This document shows positions 17,369-25,855 of a stretch of 64,000 nt of DNA, in pieces. A program made the position numbers and the translations under genes. Source of the stretch: Streptomyces olindensis (GTDB lineage Bacteria > Actinomycetota > Actinomycetes > Streptomycetales > Streptomycetaceae); assembly GCA_000696115.1 (NCBI GenBank), contig JJOH01000002.1:155230-219229 (forward strand), in the 5' to 3' direction. Each line of letters begins with the position of its first letter. Position 1 is the first letter of the stretch. Below the pieces are notes generated by a model. That model saw only the letters and a list, made by a program, of their open reading frames with translations. It did no database searches and was not told the origin of the DNA.

Positions 17369-18346
17369 ATGCCAGGCGCCATTTACGCCGAAGGTCTGGT
17401 CAAGACCTTCGGTGACGTACGGGCCTTGGACGGCGTCGACCTCGACGTGCCCGAGGGCACGGTCCTCGGCCTGCTCGGGCCGAACGGCGCGGGCAAGACG
17501 ACGACCGTCCGCTGCCTGACCACCCTGCTGCGGCCCGACAGCGGCCGGGCGGTCGTCGCGGGCATCGACGTGCTCAAGCAGCCCGACGCCGTCCGCCGCT
17601 CCATCGGCCTGTCCGGCCAGTTCGCCGCGGTCGACGAGTACCTGACCGGCCGCGAGAACCTGCAGATGGTCGGCCAGCTCTACCAGATGAAGGCCAAGGC
17701 GGCGAAGGAGCGCGCGGCCGAGCTGCTGGAGCAGTTCCACCTCACGGACGCCGCCGACCGCCCCACCAAGACCTACTCGGGCGGCATGCGCCGCCGCCTC
17801 GACCTCGCGGCGGCCCTCGTCGTCTCGCCGCCCGTGATGTTCATGGACGAGCCGACGACCGGCCTCGACCCGCGCAACCGCCAGCAGCTGTGGGAGGTCA
17901 TCAAGCAGCTGGTCTCCGGAGGCACGACACTGCTGCTGACCACCCAGTACCTGGAGGAGGCCGACCACCTGGCGCACGACATCGCGGTGGTCGACCAGGG
18001 CAAGGTCATCGCCCAGGGCACCTCCGACCAGCTCAAGGCCCGCACCGGCGGCGAGCGCGTCGAGGTCGTGGTGCACGAGCGCGAGCACATCCGGACCGCC
18101 GTCGAGGTGCTCGCCGGCTTCGGCAAGGGCGAGACCACGGTCGAGGAGCACATGCGCAAGCTCACGACGCCGGTCACCGGCGGCGCCAAGCTCCTCGCCG
18201 AGGTCATCCGCGAGCTGGACACCCGGGGCATCGAGATCGACGACATCGGCCTGCGCCGGCCGACCCTCGACGACGTCTTCCTGTCCCTGACGGGACACGT
18301 GGCCGAGGCCAAGGACGAGGAGAACGGCAAGGGGGCCGTCCAGTGA
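17369..18346 (+). CDS. ABC exporter ATPase, DrrA (daunorubicin-resistance) type
   Basis: A 325-residue ATP-binding subunit. Walker A is GPNGAGKTTT (residues 37-46), the signature YSGGMRRRLDLAA, Walker B VMFMDEPTTGLD, followed by the switch histidine region TTQYLEEADHLA. The C-terminal extension (DIGLRRPTLDDVFLSLTGH) is the hallmark of the DrrA family, which couples to a DrrB-type permease and exports hydrophobic drugs or lipids. The ATG at 17369 has GGAG six bases upstream; GTG 17357 is less likely. It overlaps the permease gene by four bases. Several operator-like dyads precede it, implying inducible expression. Confidence 0.92.
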   Translation: MPGAIYAEGLVKTFGDVRALDGVDLDVPEGTVLGLLGPNGAGKTTTVRCLTTLLRPDSGRAVVAGIDVLKQPDAVRRSIGLSGQFAAVDEYLTGRENLQMVGQLYQMKAKAAKERAAELLEQFHLTDAADRPTKTYSGGMRRRLDLAAALVVSPPVMFMDEPTTGLDPRNRQQLWEVIKQLVSGGTTLLLTTQYLEEADHLAHDIAVVDQGKVIAQGTSDQLKARTGGERVEVVVHEREHIRTAVEVLAGFGKGETTVEEHMRKLTTPVTGGAKLLAEVIRELDTRGIEIDDIGLRRPTLDDVFLSLTGHVAEAKDEENGKGAVQ

Positions 18347-19143
18347 GCGCCATCACCGATTCCGCGGTCATCGCCCGCAGGAACTTGATCCGTATGGGCC
18401 GGATCCCCGAGATGCTCATCTTCGGGCTCATCCAGCCGATCATGTTCGTGGTGCTGTTCACCTACGTGTTCGGCGGCTCGATCCAGGTCGGCTCGTCCAA
18501 CTCGACCCAGGCGTACCGCGAGTTCCTGATGGCCGGCATCTTCGCCCAGACCGTCACGTTCGCCACCGCGGGCGCGGGTGCGGGCATCGCCGACGACATG
18601 CACAAGGGCCTCATCGACCGGTTCCGCTCTCTGCCGATGGCGCGTGGCGCGGTGCTGACCGGCCGTACCATCGCCGACCTGGTGCAGACGGCGCTCACCC
18701 TCGTCGTCCTGGCGGTCGTCGCGGTGATTGTCGGCTGGCGTACGCACGAGAACTTCGGCAAGGTCCTCGCCGGATTCGCCCTGCTCCTGCTGTTCGGGTA
18801 CGCCTTCTCGTGGATCGGCGCGCTCATCGGCCTGTCCGTGCGCACTCCCGAAGCGGCGACCTCGGGCGGCCTGATCTGGCTCTTCCCGCTGACCTTCATC
18901 TCGAACGCGTTCGTGGACGCGAACCTGATGCCGTCCTTCCTGCGGCACATCGCGGAGTGGAACCCCTTCAGCGCCGTCGTGCAGGCGTGCCGCGAGCTGT
19001 TCGGCAACCTCCCGCCGGGCTTCAAGACCCCCGACGCCTGGCCCATGCAGCACCCCGTGTGGGCCTCGCTGATCTGGTCGGTCGTGATCATCCTGGTGTT
19101 CCGCACGCTCGCCGTCCGCAAGTACCGCCGGGCGACCGGCTGA
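18343..19143 (+). CDS. ABC exporter permease, DrrB type
   Basis: A 266-residue ABC-2 type permease with six predicted helices. Visible are QPIMFVVLFTYVFGG (helix 1), FRSLPMARGAVLTGR (the conserved coupling region), then hydrophobic stretches ending in WASLIWSVVIILVFRTLAV. The GTG start overlaps the ATPase stop (GTGA), so the two subunits are translationally coupled. Together they should form a small-molecule exporter at the membrane. The substrate is unknown, and nothing near it suggests a linked biosynthetic pathway. Confidence 0.92.
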   Translation: MSAITDSAVIARRNLIRMGRIPEMLIFGLIQPIMFVVLFTYVFGGSIQVGSSNSTQAYREFLMAGIFAQTVTFATAGAGAGIADDMHKGLIDRFRSLPMARGAVLTGRTIADLVQTALTLVVLAVVAVIVGWRTHENFGKVLAGFALLLLFGYAFSWIGALIGLSVRTPEAATSGGLIWLFPLTFISNAFVDANLMPSFLRHIAEWNPFSAVVQACRELFGNLPPGFKTPDAWPMQHPVWASLIWSVVIILVFRTLAVRKYRRATG

Positions 19144-19183
19144 CGGCGGTACTCCGCGGCGGTGTTCCGCGACGGTATGACGA

Positions 19184-19213
19184 TGCCCCCGGCGCCGCAG
19201 GGTGCCGGGGGCA
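19184..19213. terminator. bidirectional terminator between the ABC operon and greA
   Basis: A perfect 10-bp stem (19184-19193 and 19204-19213) with a 10-base loop lies between the convergent permease and greA genes and can serve both. Confidence 0.8.
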
Positions 19214-19234
19214 GGTCGAGGCTCGGTCGGGTGC

Positions 19235-19732
19235 TCAGCCCTCGTACGGCTCGGCCTTCAGGATCTTCACCGAGGCCTTCTTGCCGTTGGGCAGCTCGTA
19301 CTCCGCGTCCTCGCCGACCTTGTGGCCGATCACGCCGGTGCCCAGCGGGGACTGCGGCGAGTACGTCTCGATGTCGGCGCTCGCGTACTCGCGGGAGGCG
19401 AGCAGGAACGTCAGCGTGTCGTCCTCGTCACCGTCGAACGCGATCGTGACGACCATGCCCGGCGCCACCGCACCGTCCGCCGCGGGCGCTTCGCCGACCT
19501 TCGCGTTCTCGAGGAGCTGGGTGAGCTGGCGCACACGCAGTTCCTGCTTGCCCTGCTCCTCCTTGGCCGCGTGGTACCCGCCGTTCTCACGCAGGTCGCC
19601 CTCCTCGCGCGCCGCGGCGATCTTCGCGGAGATCTCCGCCCGCGCGGGACCAGTAAGGTACTCAAGCTCAGCCTTGAGCTTGTTGTACGCCTCCTGGGTC
19701 AGCCAGGTGACGTTCTCGCTGGTCTGGGTCAC
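19235..19732 (-). CDS. greA: transcription elongation factor GreA
   Basis: A 165-residue protein that rescues backtracked RNA polymerase by stimulating transcript cleavage. The N-terminal coiled coil carries the family motifs LTQEAYNKLKAELEYL and IAAAREEGDLRENGGYHAAK, whose acidic tip inserts into the polymerase channel. The C-terminal FKBP-like domain contains SPQSPLGTGVIGHKVGE. The GTG at 19732 follows GAGGAG with a 6-base spacer, and the conserved region starts about 10 residues later. It is transcribed toward the ABC exporter and shares its terminator. Confidence 0.95.
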   Translation of the reverse strand: MTQTSENVTWLTQEAYNKLKAELEYLTGPARAEISAKIAAAREEGDLRENGGYHAAKEEQGKQELRVRQLTQLLENAKVGEAPAADGAVAPGMVVTIAFDGDEDDTLTFLLASREYASADIETYSPQSPLGTGVIGHKVGEDAEYELPNGKKASVKILKAEPYEG

Positions 19733-19911
19733 AGGTGCTCCTCGTAGGTACTGGGAATACAAAGCATCGCCCTACCCAGAAGAATGTTCCTTCACGGATG
19801 GGCGAAACCACGAGCCTAACAATTCGGAGGCCCAAGGGGGAGGACATAAGCCACCAGATTCACGTCAACGCAGGTCAGGCGCTACGTATTCCAGGTGACA
19901 CCCGGTTGCCG

Positions 19912-20310
19912 TCAGTCGGCGTGGCAGCCCAGCAGCTCGGCCGTGGTCCCCTCGGAGGTCGTACGGAGCGTGACGACCTTGTCGATGCGGGTGGCGTCCC
20001 CGTCGAAGCGGAAGTCGGCCCGGCCCACCTCGGCGCCGTTCTCCGCCTGGGAGCGCACGGTGCAGTAGCCCTCCGTGCCGGAGTCCTTGCGGACCTCCAG
20101 GTGCACCTGCACGGACTCCTTGCCGGGCTCGAAGCTGATCACCTCGGCGCTGATCTTGTTCTGGGCGACGTAGTGGTAGCCGAACCAGCCGAGGAGTCCC
20201 AGCAGCGCCACCGCGAGGACGGCGCCGACGACCTTGAGCTTGCGGTCGGCGCGCTCGTCCGAAGAGCGGCCGTAGCGGCCCTCGGGCGGTCGCGTGCTCA
20301 CCGTCGTCAT
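19912..20310 (-). CDS. DUF4307 membrane protein
   Basis: A 132-residue protein with a short charged cytoplasmic N-terminus, one transmembrane helix (LKVVGAVLAVALLGLLGWFGY) and an extracytoplasmic beta-rich domain (ISFEPGKESVQVHLEV) with two cysteines (GYCTVRSQ and LLGCHAD) that may form a disulfide. It matches the DUF4307 family, which as I recall lies beside mca in actinobacteria, and here it is divergent from mca. GGAGGA six bases before the ATG fixes the start. Function unknown; the genomic link suggests envelope redox or mycothiol biology, which is only an inference. Confidence 0.87.
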   Translation of the reverse strand: MTTVSTRPPEGRYGRSSDERADRKLKVVGAVLAVALLGLLGWFGYHYVAQNKISAEVISFEPGKESVQVHLEVRKDSGTEGYCTVRSQAENGAEVGRADFRFDGDATRIDKVVTLRTTSEGTTAELLGCHAD

Positions 20311-20398
20311 GATCGTCCTCCAGACAGGGCCGGGACGGACGTCCCGGAAGGGGCCCCGGGACCCGGTCCCGGAATTATTCGCCCCCCGATTCGGTCAC

Positions 20399-20404
20399 TA
20401 TAGA
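20399..20404 (+). promoter_or_regulatory. -10-like TATAGA upstream of mca
   Basis: TATAGA lies 53 bases before the mca start in a region otherwise very GC-rich. The best -35 candidate is weak (TTATTC at an 18-base spacing). Confidence 0.3.
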
Positions 20405-20457
20405 AGCCGCTGATTGCGCCGACGCACACAGGGCGCCGACTTACTGAGGATTGAGTC

Positions 20458-21339
20458 TTGACTGACCAGTTGCGACTGATGGCCGTTCACGCGCACCCCG
20501 ACGACGAATCGAGCAAGGGCGCGGCGACCATGGCGAAGTACGTGTCCGAGGGGGTGGACGTGCTGGTGGTGACCTGCACGGGCGGGGAACGCGGCTCCAT
20601 CCTCAACCCGAAGCTGCAGGGCGACAAGTACATCGAGGAGCACATCCACGAGGTACGCAAGAAGGAGATGGACGAGGCCCGCGAGATCCTCGGGGTCAAG
20701 CAGGAGTGGCTCGGCTTCGTCGACTCGGGCCTGCCCGAGGGCGACCCGCTGCCGCCGCTGCCGGAGGGCTGCTTCGCCCTGGAGGACGTCGACCACGCGG
20801 CCGGTGAGCTGGTCCGCAAGATCCGCTCCTTCCGTCCCCAGGTGATCACCACCTACGACGAGAACGGCGGCTACCCGCACCCCGACCACATCATGACCCA
20901 CAAGATCTCGATGGTGGCGTTCGAGGGGGCGGCGGACACCGAGAAGTACCCCGAGGCCGAGTACGGCCCCGCCTACCAGCCGCAGAAGCTCTACTACAAC
21001 CAGGGCTTCAACCGCCCGCGCACCGAGGCCCTGCACCAGGCGATGCTCGACCGCGGCCTGGAGTCCCCCTACGGGGAGTGGCTCAAGCGCTGGGAGGAGT
21101 TCGGGATGAAGCAGCGCACGCTCACCACGCACATCCCGTGCGCCGACTTCTACGAGATCCGCGACAAGGCCCTGATCGCGCACGCCACGCAGATCGACCC
21201 CGACGGCGGCTGGTTCACGGTGCCGATGGAGATCCAGAAGGAGGTCTGGCCGACGGAGGAGTACGAGCTGGCGAAGTCCCTCGTCGATACCTCCCTCCCC
21301 GAGGACGACCTCTTCGCGGGCGTCCGCGACAATGCCTGA
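20458..21339 (+). CDS. mca: mycothiol S-conjugate amidase
   Basis: A 293-residue zinc amidase that cleaves mycothiol S-conjugates to a mercapturic acid and GlcN-Ins, the detoxification step of actinobacterial thiol metabolism. The LmbE/PIG-L fold is shown by AHPDDE at residues 12-17 (zinc ligands H13 and D16) and PHPDH at 140-144, whose last His completes the site. The opening residues and the long middle insertion match Mca better than the paralogue MshB. The TTG start is supported by GAGGA seven bases upstream. The stop overlaps the next small gene by eight bases. Confidence 0.95.
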   Translation: MTDQLRLMAVHAHPDDESSKGAATMAKYVSEGVDVLVVTCTGGERGSILNPKLQGDKYIEEHIHEVRKKEMDEAREILGVKQEWLGFVDSGLPEGDPLPPLPEGCFALEDVDHAAGELVRKIRSFRPQVITTYDENGGYPHPDHIMTHKISMVAFEGAADTEKYPEAEYGPAYQPQKLYYNQGFNRPRTEALHQAMLDRGLESPYGEWLKRWEEFGMKQRTLTTHIPCADFYEIRDKALIAHATQIDPDGGWFTVPMEIQKEVWPTEEYELAKSLVDTSLPEDDLFAGVRDNA

Positions 21340-21634
21340 CATGAGCGCAAGCGCAAGCCTGGCAATGACGCACCTCGTCTCCTTCGCCAAGGAGGTGGAC
21401 GAGGACAAGGTCACCCCCGGCGTCCTCGGCTTCATCGTCTTCGCGGCGATGGCCCTGGCGGTGTGGGCCCTGATGAAGTCGATGAACCGGCACATGAGCA
21501 GGGTCGACTTCACCCAGGTCCCGGACCCGAAGGCCGAACAGGGGGAGACGGCCGAGCAGACGGAGAAGGCCGAGCAGGCGGGGGCGGAACCCGCGGACGC
21601 GGAGACCTCCGGCCAGGGCAGGAAGCAGGGCTGA
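21332..21634 (+). CDS. small membrane protein coupled to mca
   Basis: A protein of 100 residues (97 if the second ATG at 21341 is used). It has one transmembrane helix (GVLGFIVFAAMALAVWALM) followed by RHMSRVDFTQVPDPK and an acidic, Glu/Ala-rich tail. The start overlaps the mca stop, so translation is coupled. It looks like a tail-anchored or single-pass protein with a cytoplasmic acidic tail. The function is unknown, but overlap with mca suggests a shared regulatory fate. Confidence 0.8.
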   Translation: MPDMSASASLAMTHLVSFAKEVDEDKVTPGVLGFIVFAAMALAVWALMKSMNRHMSRVDFTQVPDPKAEQGETAEQTEKAEQAGAEPADAETSGQGRKQG

Positions 21635-21657
21635 CCACCCCTGCCCCAGGTGTGACA

Positions 21658-21687
21658 CCCGTCGGTGGCCCGGCCGCCGCCGACGGG
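21658..21687. terminator. weak hairpin between convergent genes
   Basis: CCCGTCGG (21658-21665) and CCGACGGG (21680-21687) pair across a 14-base loop, between the mca-linked gene and the NB-ARC gene. Confidence 0.45.
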
Positions 21688-21701
21688 GTGCCGCGCATGC
21701 T

Positions 21702-24700
21702 TCAGGGCTGCTCCTTCGGCTCCACCGCCACCCCCATCACCTCCCGCGCATGCCGGCTGGGTGTCATCCCCAGCCCCCAGGCCTGCCAGCCCGCCTCCAG
21801 GCTCACGCCGCGCTCGAGCAGCAGGGCCCAGGCGTCGGCGTACTCGTCGAGCTTGTCGTCGCGCAGGGGGTGGCCGGCGCGGGACAGCTGGGACAGTTCC
21901 TCCTGGGCCACGGCCGTGCCGACCTCCACGCCGCCCGGTGCCGCGTAGGGCAGCAGGGTGCAGCGCAGGAAGCGGGCCCAGTCCTCGCCCCGGCGGTCGC
22001 CGTAGGACGTGAAGAGGTCCACGGCCTCGTCGCACAGGGCCAGGGCCTGCTGGGTGCGGGCGTTGCCCGCGTCCACGACCGCCAGTTCCAGGCACGTCCA
22101 CGCCTCGCCGTGGGCGACGCCGATGCGCTGGAAGTCGGCGCGGGCGTCGACCAGGAGCTGGCGGGCGAAGCCGGAGTTGCGCAGCGAGCCCGTCTGGGCC
22201 GCGCGCTGGTCGCGGGTGACGCGCGCCGAGTGGTGGCGGGCGCAGGCCAGGCCGTACACGTCCCGCATGCGCGAGAACATCGTGCGCGAGCGTTCCAGCT
22301 CGCGGACCGCCTGGTCCAGATTGCCCGTCTCCTCCAGGGCCTGGCCCAGGTAGTAGAGGGTCCAGGCCTCGCCGCGCGCGTCCTCGTTGTCGCGGTGCCG
22401 GGCCGCCGCGCCGCGCAACTCCTCCACCGCCGGGGACGCGTCCCCGGCGACCAGCCGCGCCCGGGCCAGCTGGGTCAGGGCCCACGCCTCGCCCCGGGCG
22501 TCACGGGTGCGGCCGTACAGGTCGAGGGCCGCGCGCAGCTCGGCCTCGGCGCGCGGGACGTCGCCCATGCGCAGGCCGAGCTGGCCGAGCTGGAAGTGCG
22601 CCCAGGCCTGGCCGTGCACGGACTCGCCCCGGCGGTGCAGGACCAGGGACTCGGTCAGCAGGTCCAGGGCCTCCTCGACCCGGGCGCGGTCCCGCTCGAC
22701 GGCCGCCAGGGCGTGCATCGTCCAGGCGCGGTCCGTGGCCAGCTCGGGTGAGGCCTGCAGCGCCAGGGCCTCGCGGAGCTTCTCCGACGCCTCCGTCAGG
22801 TTGCCCTGGTGGTGCAGGGTGATGCCGAGGGAGCACAGGGCGCGGGCGGCACCGGCGTCGTGGTGCGCCTCCCGGTAGAGGTCGACGACCGACGCGAGGG
22901 TCGCACGGGCCTTGTCCAGCTCGCCCAGCTGCCGGGCCGCGATGCCGGTGCGCCACTGCACCGAGCGGACCAGCAGCCCCTGGTCCACCGCCTGCGCGAG
23001 TTCGCTGATCTCGCCCAGGCGGTACAGGTCGCCGCGCAGCAGGCAGTAGTCGCACAGGGCGCCGAGCAGGTTCAGCACCGCCGCCTGGTTCACGCCCTCG
23101 GCGTGCCGCAGCGCCGCCGTGATGAAGCTCGACTCGTCGTCCAGCCAGCGCAGCGCCTCGTCGAGGGAGGTGAAACCGTACGGGCTGAAGCGGTTGGTGC
23201 GGGTGGACATGTTGCCGTCGACCATGCGCAGCACCGAGTCGGCCAGCTCGGCGTAGTTCACGATCAGCCGCTCCTGCGCCGCCGTGCGCTCGGCCGGCTC
23301 CTCCTCGTCGAGGAGGCGGGCCTGGGCGAAGGCGCGGACCAGGTCGTGCAGCCGGTAGCGGTTGCCCCGGACGTGGTCGATCAGGCCCGCGCGGGACAGC
23401 GCCTCCAGGTGGCGGGCCGCCTCCGCCTCGTCGGTGGCCAGCAGCGCGGCGGCCGCGGCGACGCCCAGCGAGGCCCGGCCGGCCAGGGCCAGCCGCCGCA
23501 GCAACCGCCGTACAGTCTCCGACTGGTCGGTGTAGCGCAGCCACAGGGCGCGCTCCACCGGCTCGACCGGGCCGTACGCGCCGAGGTCCGTGGCCAGGGC
23601 GCGCGGGGAGCGCGGGCCGAGGCAGGAACCGGCGATGCGCAGCGCCAGCGGCAGTCCGCCGCACAGCTCCCGCACCTGGTCGGCGGACTCGGCGTCGTAC
23701 GGCCCGGAGCGGTCCTGCGCCGCCGCGCCCAGCAGCTCCTCCGCACCGGCCGCGTCCAGCGGCTCCACCGCCAGCTGGTGCACCCGCGCGGGCAGGTCCC
23801 CCAGCTCCAGTGGCCCCCGCGCGGTCACCAGCACCAGGCTGTCGGAGCGCTCCGGGACCAGGGCGCGGATCTGGTCGGCGTCCGAGGCGTCGTCGAGGAC
23901 GACCGTGACCGGCAGCCCGGTCAGGTGCTGGTGGTACAGCTCGCCGAGCCGTTTGACCTGCTGGTCGGGGGAGGAGCGCTCGCGGAACAGCAGTTGCTCG
24001 CGGGGCGCGCCGAGCCGGTTGAGCAGGTGCAGCAGGGCGTCGCGGGTGGACAGCGGGGTCCCGGCCGGGCCCTCGGCGCGCAGGTCGACGACGCAGGCGC
24101 CGCGGAAGTAGTCCCTGAGATCGTGCGTGGCGTGCACCGCGAGGGTCGTGCGGCCACTGCCGGGTGTGCCGTGCAGGACGACCACGGTCGGCTGGGTCTC
24201 CGTGCTCGCCCGGGCCGCCTGCACCCACTGCCGGATCTGCGCCAGCTCCTGCCGCCGCCCCGCGAACGGCTTCGCCGGTTCCGGCAGCTGCGCGAAGGAC
24301 TGCTCCAGCACGTTGCGCCCGCGCGCCGCCGCGCTCTTGTCGGCGCCCCGCAGCCGCGGTCCCGTCTTCTTCGGGCCGGTGGAGGCGGCGAGCACCCGCT
24401 GCTGGTCCAGGAACGGGCGGATGCCCCGCACCTCCAGCGCCGTCAGCCACTGCAGCCGCAGCTGCTCCGGCCCGCCCGGCTGGCTCACGGCCCCGGCGCG
24501 GTGGTGCGCGGCCGGCAGGTGGGAGCCGATCACCTTCACGACCGTCGCGGCGGCGCCCACGACCCCGACCGTCACGCCCGCGCCGAGCGCCGTGCCGGTG
24601 TCCGTGCCGAGGGCCATGTCGGCGACGACGGCCGCGACGGCCGCGACCCCGGCCACCAGCAGCGGCGTCCCGGCGCCCTCCCGGGCGTACCGCTGCCCGA

Positions 24701-24905
24701 AGGTGAGCTGCCCGGCCGCCGCCTCGTCCAGGGCGCGCGTGTAGGCCTCGTACTCCTCCGCCGCGCTCCGCGCCATCGAGTCGAGCGCCCCGCGCGCCCG
24801 CGCGAGCAGCACCTTCCCGTCGCTGCGCCCGCCCGAGCGGCGCACCTCCTCCTCCACGGCCCGCACCAACAGCCGCTCGGCCTCCGCCCGATGACTGTCC
24901 CGCAT
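21702..24905 (-). CDS. large membrane-linked NB-ARC ATPase with TPR repeats
   Basis: A 1067-residue STAND-type protein. Residues 1-75 are helical, and 81-127 contain two hydrophobic segments that probably form a membrane hairpin. The NB-ARC domain follows: Walker A GTPGSGRTT at 246-254, Walker B VTVVLDDASD, and GGLPLALRIAG as the GxP motif. A winged-helix section leads into about 400 residues of tetratricopeptide repeats (LLGALCDYCLLRGDLYRLGE onward, spaced near 40 residues). It resembles AfsR-like regulators but has no SARP DNA-binding domain, so it is more likely a signal sensor, scaffold or antiviral-type STAND protein. Tandem 11-bp repeats of SARP-site form lie just before its start. Confidence 0.85.
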   Translation of the reverse strand: MRDSHRAEAERLLVRAVEEEVRRSGGRSDGKVLLARARGALDSMARSAAEEYEAYTRALDEAAAGQLTFGQRYAREGAGTPLLVAGVAAVAAVVADMALGTDTGTALGAGVTVGVVGAAATVVKVIGSHLPAAHHRAGAVSQPGGPEQLRLQWLTALEVRGIRPFLDQQRVLAASTGPKKTGPRLRGADKSAAARGRNVLEQSFAQLPEPAKPFAGRRQELAQIRQWVQAARASTETQPTVVVLHGTPGSGRTTLAVHATHDLRDYFRGACVVDLRAEGPAGTPLSTRDALLHLLNRLGAPREQLLFRERSSPDQQVKRLGELYHQHLTGLPVTVVLDDASDADQIRALVPERSDSLVLVTARGPLELGDLPARVHQLAVEPLDAAGAEELLGAAAQDRSGPYDAESADQVRELCGGLPLALRIAGSCLGPRSPRALATDLGAYGPVEPVERALWLRYTDQSETVRRLLRRLALAGRASLGVAAAAALLATDEAEAARHLEALSRAGLIDHVRGNRYRLHDLVRAFAQARLLDEEEPAERTAAQERLIVNYAELADSVLRMVDGNMSTRTNRFSPYGFTSLDEALRWLDDESSFITAALRHAEGVNQAAVLNLLGALCDYCLLRGDLYRLGEISELAQAVDQGLLVRSVQWRTGIAARQLGELDKARATLASVVDLYREAHHDAGAARALCSLGITLHHQGNLTEASEKLREALALQASPELATDRAWTMHALAAVERDRARVEEALDLLTESLVLHRRGESVHGQAWAHFQLGQLGLRMGDVPRAEAELRAALDLYGRTRDARGEAWALTQLARARLVAGDASPAVEELRGAAARHRDNEDARGEAWTLYYLGQALEETGNLDQAVRELERSRTMFSRMRDVYGLACARHHSARVTRDQRAAQTGSLRNSGFARQLLVDARADFQRIGVAHGEAWTCLELAVVDAGNARTQQALALCDEAVDLFTSYGDRRGEDWARFLRCTLLPYAAPGGVEVGTAVAQEELSQLSRAGHPLRDDKLDEYADAWALLLERGVSLEAGWQAWGLGMTPSRHAREVMGVAVEPKEQP

Positions 24906-24937
24906 GTCACGTCCCCCTCCGGCGGCAACGGCGATCC

Positions 24938-24977
24938 TCGGTGATCCCTCGGTGATCCCTCGGTCGTCCCTCGCTCG
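24938..24977 (-). promoter_or_regulatory. SARP-like heptamer repeats at 11-bp spacing
   Basis: TCGGTGA, TCGGTGA, TCGGTCG and TCGCTCG begin at 24938, 24949, 24960 and 24971, each separated by TCCC. Heptamers with 4-base spacers are the known layout of SARP binding sites. The array ends 33 bases from the NB-ARC gene start. Confidence 0.5.
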
Positions 24978-25195
24978 TTGTCTCGGTCGTGTTCCTGGTC
25001 AAGTGTGCTGCGGACGGCGCACCGGGGCGAGGGGGCGTGCCCGGACCGATTGTGTGAAGAGGAGGGCGGGTCGGTCTGCGGGCCCGCACCCTTCGGGTGG
25101 CGGGGGGAGCACGGTAGATTGGGGTCGGCCGACTCTGGCTCAACGGTGTGTCGTGTGCGGTCCGTGAGTAGACGTCATGACACACAGGGGTACAG

Positions 25196-25726
25196 GTGTT
25201 CAGCACATTATTCCGGCGCGGTGGGGGAAGGTTCCCGGGCCTGGGCGACGATCGGCGACGGGACGCGGAGCTGAGATCGCACAGCCGCCGGCTGATACGG
25301 GAACTCGCGCCTCCGCTGCCGCTGGGCGTCACCAAGCTGTGCGAGTTGCTGGCCGAGCAGCGCGGTACGCCGATCAGACTGCTGGAGTGGGACCTGCCGG
25401 CCGACGGACCCTTCGGGGTCCTGCTCTCCCGCCAGGACGAGGACGTCATCGTCTACCAGGCGAAGACCACCAAGGCGCATCAGGAGCACATCATCCTGCA
25501 CGAGGTCGGGCACATCGTCGCCTACGACCTGTCGGGGGAGCGGCCCGAGCAGCCGCAGTTGCGCAACTGCTACTCCGACCGGGACGAGAGGGACGCGGAG
25601 ATCGTCGCGTCCACGCTCATGCACCAGGCGATGGCGGCGCAGCGGCAGGCGCGGCGCCACGGGCTCGACGAGCCCTGGCGGCCCTCCGTCTACGGCAGCC
25701 TCGTCTTCGAGAACGGGCTCACGTGA
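25196..25726 (+). CDS. ImmA/IrrE-type metallopeptidase, partner of an XRE regulator
   Basis: A 176-residue cytosolic protein with the zinc-peptidase motif HEVGH at residues 102-106 (LHEVGHIVAY) and a downstream acidic stretch (RDERDAEIVASTLM) that can supply the third ligand. Known ImmA and IrrE proteins cleave XRE-type repressors in response to DNA damage or peptide signals. An XRE gene lies 1 kb away on the opposite strand, and a MAB_1171c-type membrane protein, the usual third member as I recall, sits at 41 kb. AGGGG five bases upstream supports GTG 25196. Some databases call such genes toxin components; I see no toxin motif. Confidence 0.82.
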   Translation: MFSTLFRRGGGRFPGLGDDRRRDAELRSHSRRLIRELAPPLPLGVTKLCELLAEQRGTPIRLLEWDLPADGPFGVLLSRQDEDVIVYQAKTTKAHQEHIILHEVGHIVAYDLSGERPEQPQLRNCYSDRDERDAEIVASTLMHQAMAAQRQARRHGLDEPWRPSVYGSLVFENGLT

Positions 25727-25783
25727 ACTCCGGGCCGCCGCCCGGTGCTTCGGCCGGGGCGGCCGGCCGTAGGACAAGGCGGC

Positions 25784-25815
25784 GGCTCCCTGGGGACCAG
25801 AAGGCCCAGGGAGCC
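25784..25815. terminator. terminator between ImmA-type gene and quinone reductase
   Basis: A perfect 11-bp stem (25784-25794 and 25805-25815) with a 10-base loop separates the two convergent genes. Confidence 0.8.
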
Positions 25816-25855
25816 AGAGGCCTGAGGAGCCGGAGGTCCAGGGAGCCAGAGGTCT
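25808..25855. repeat. three imperfect 16-bp repeats
   Basis: AGGGAGCCAGAGGCCT at 25808 recurs with changes near 25825 and almost exactly at 25840. The array overlaps the right arm of the terminator and the stop of the quinone reductase. Confidence 0.65.

Noticed and set aside
21702..24905. SARP/AfsR regulator
   Set aside because: NB-ARC and TPR parts are present, but the N-terminus is a helical and membrane segment rather than the OmpR-like and BTAD domains.
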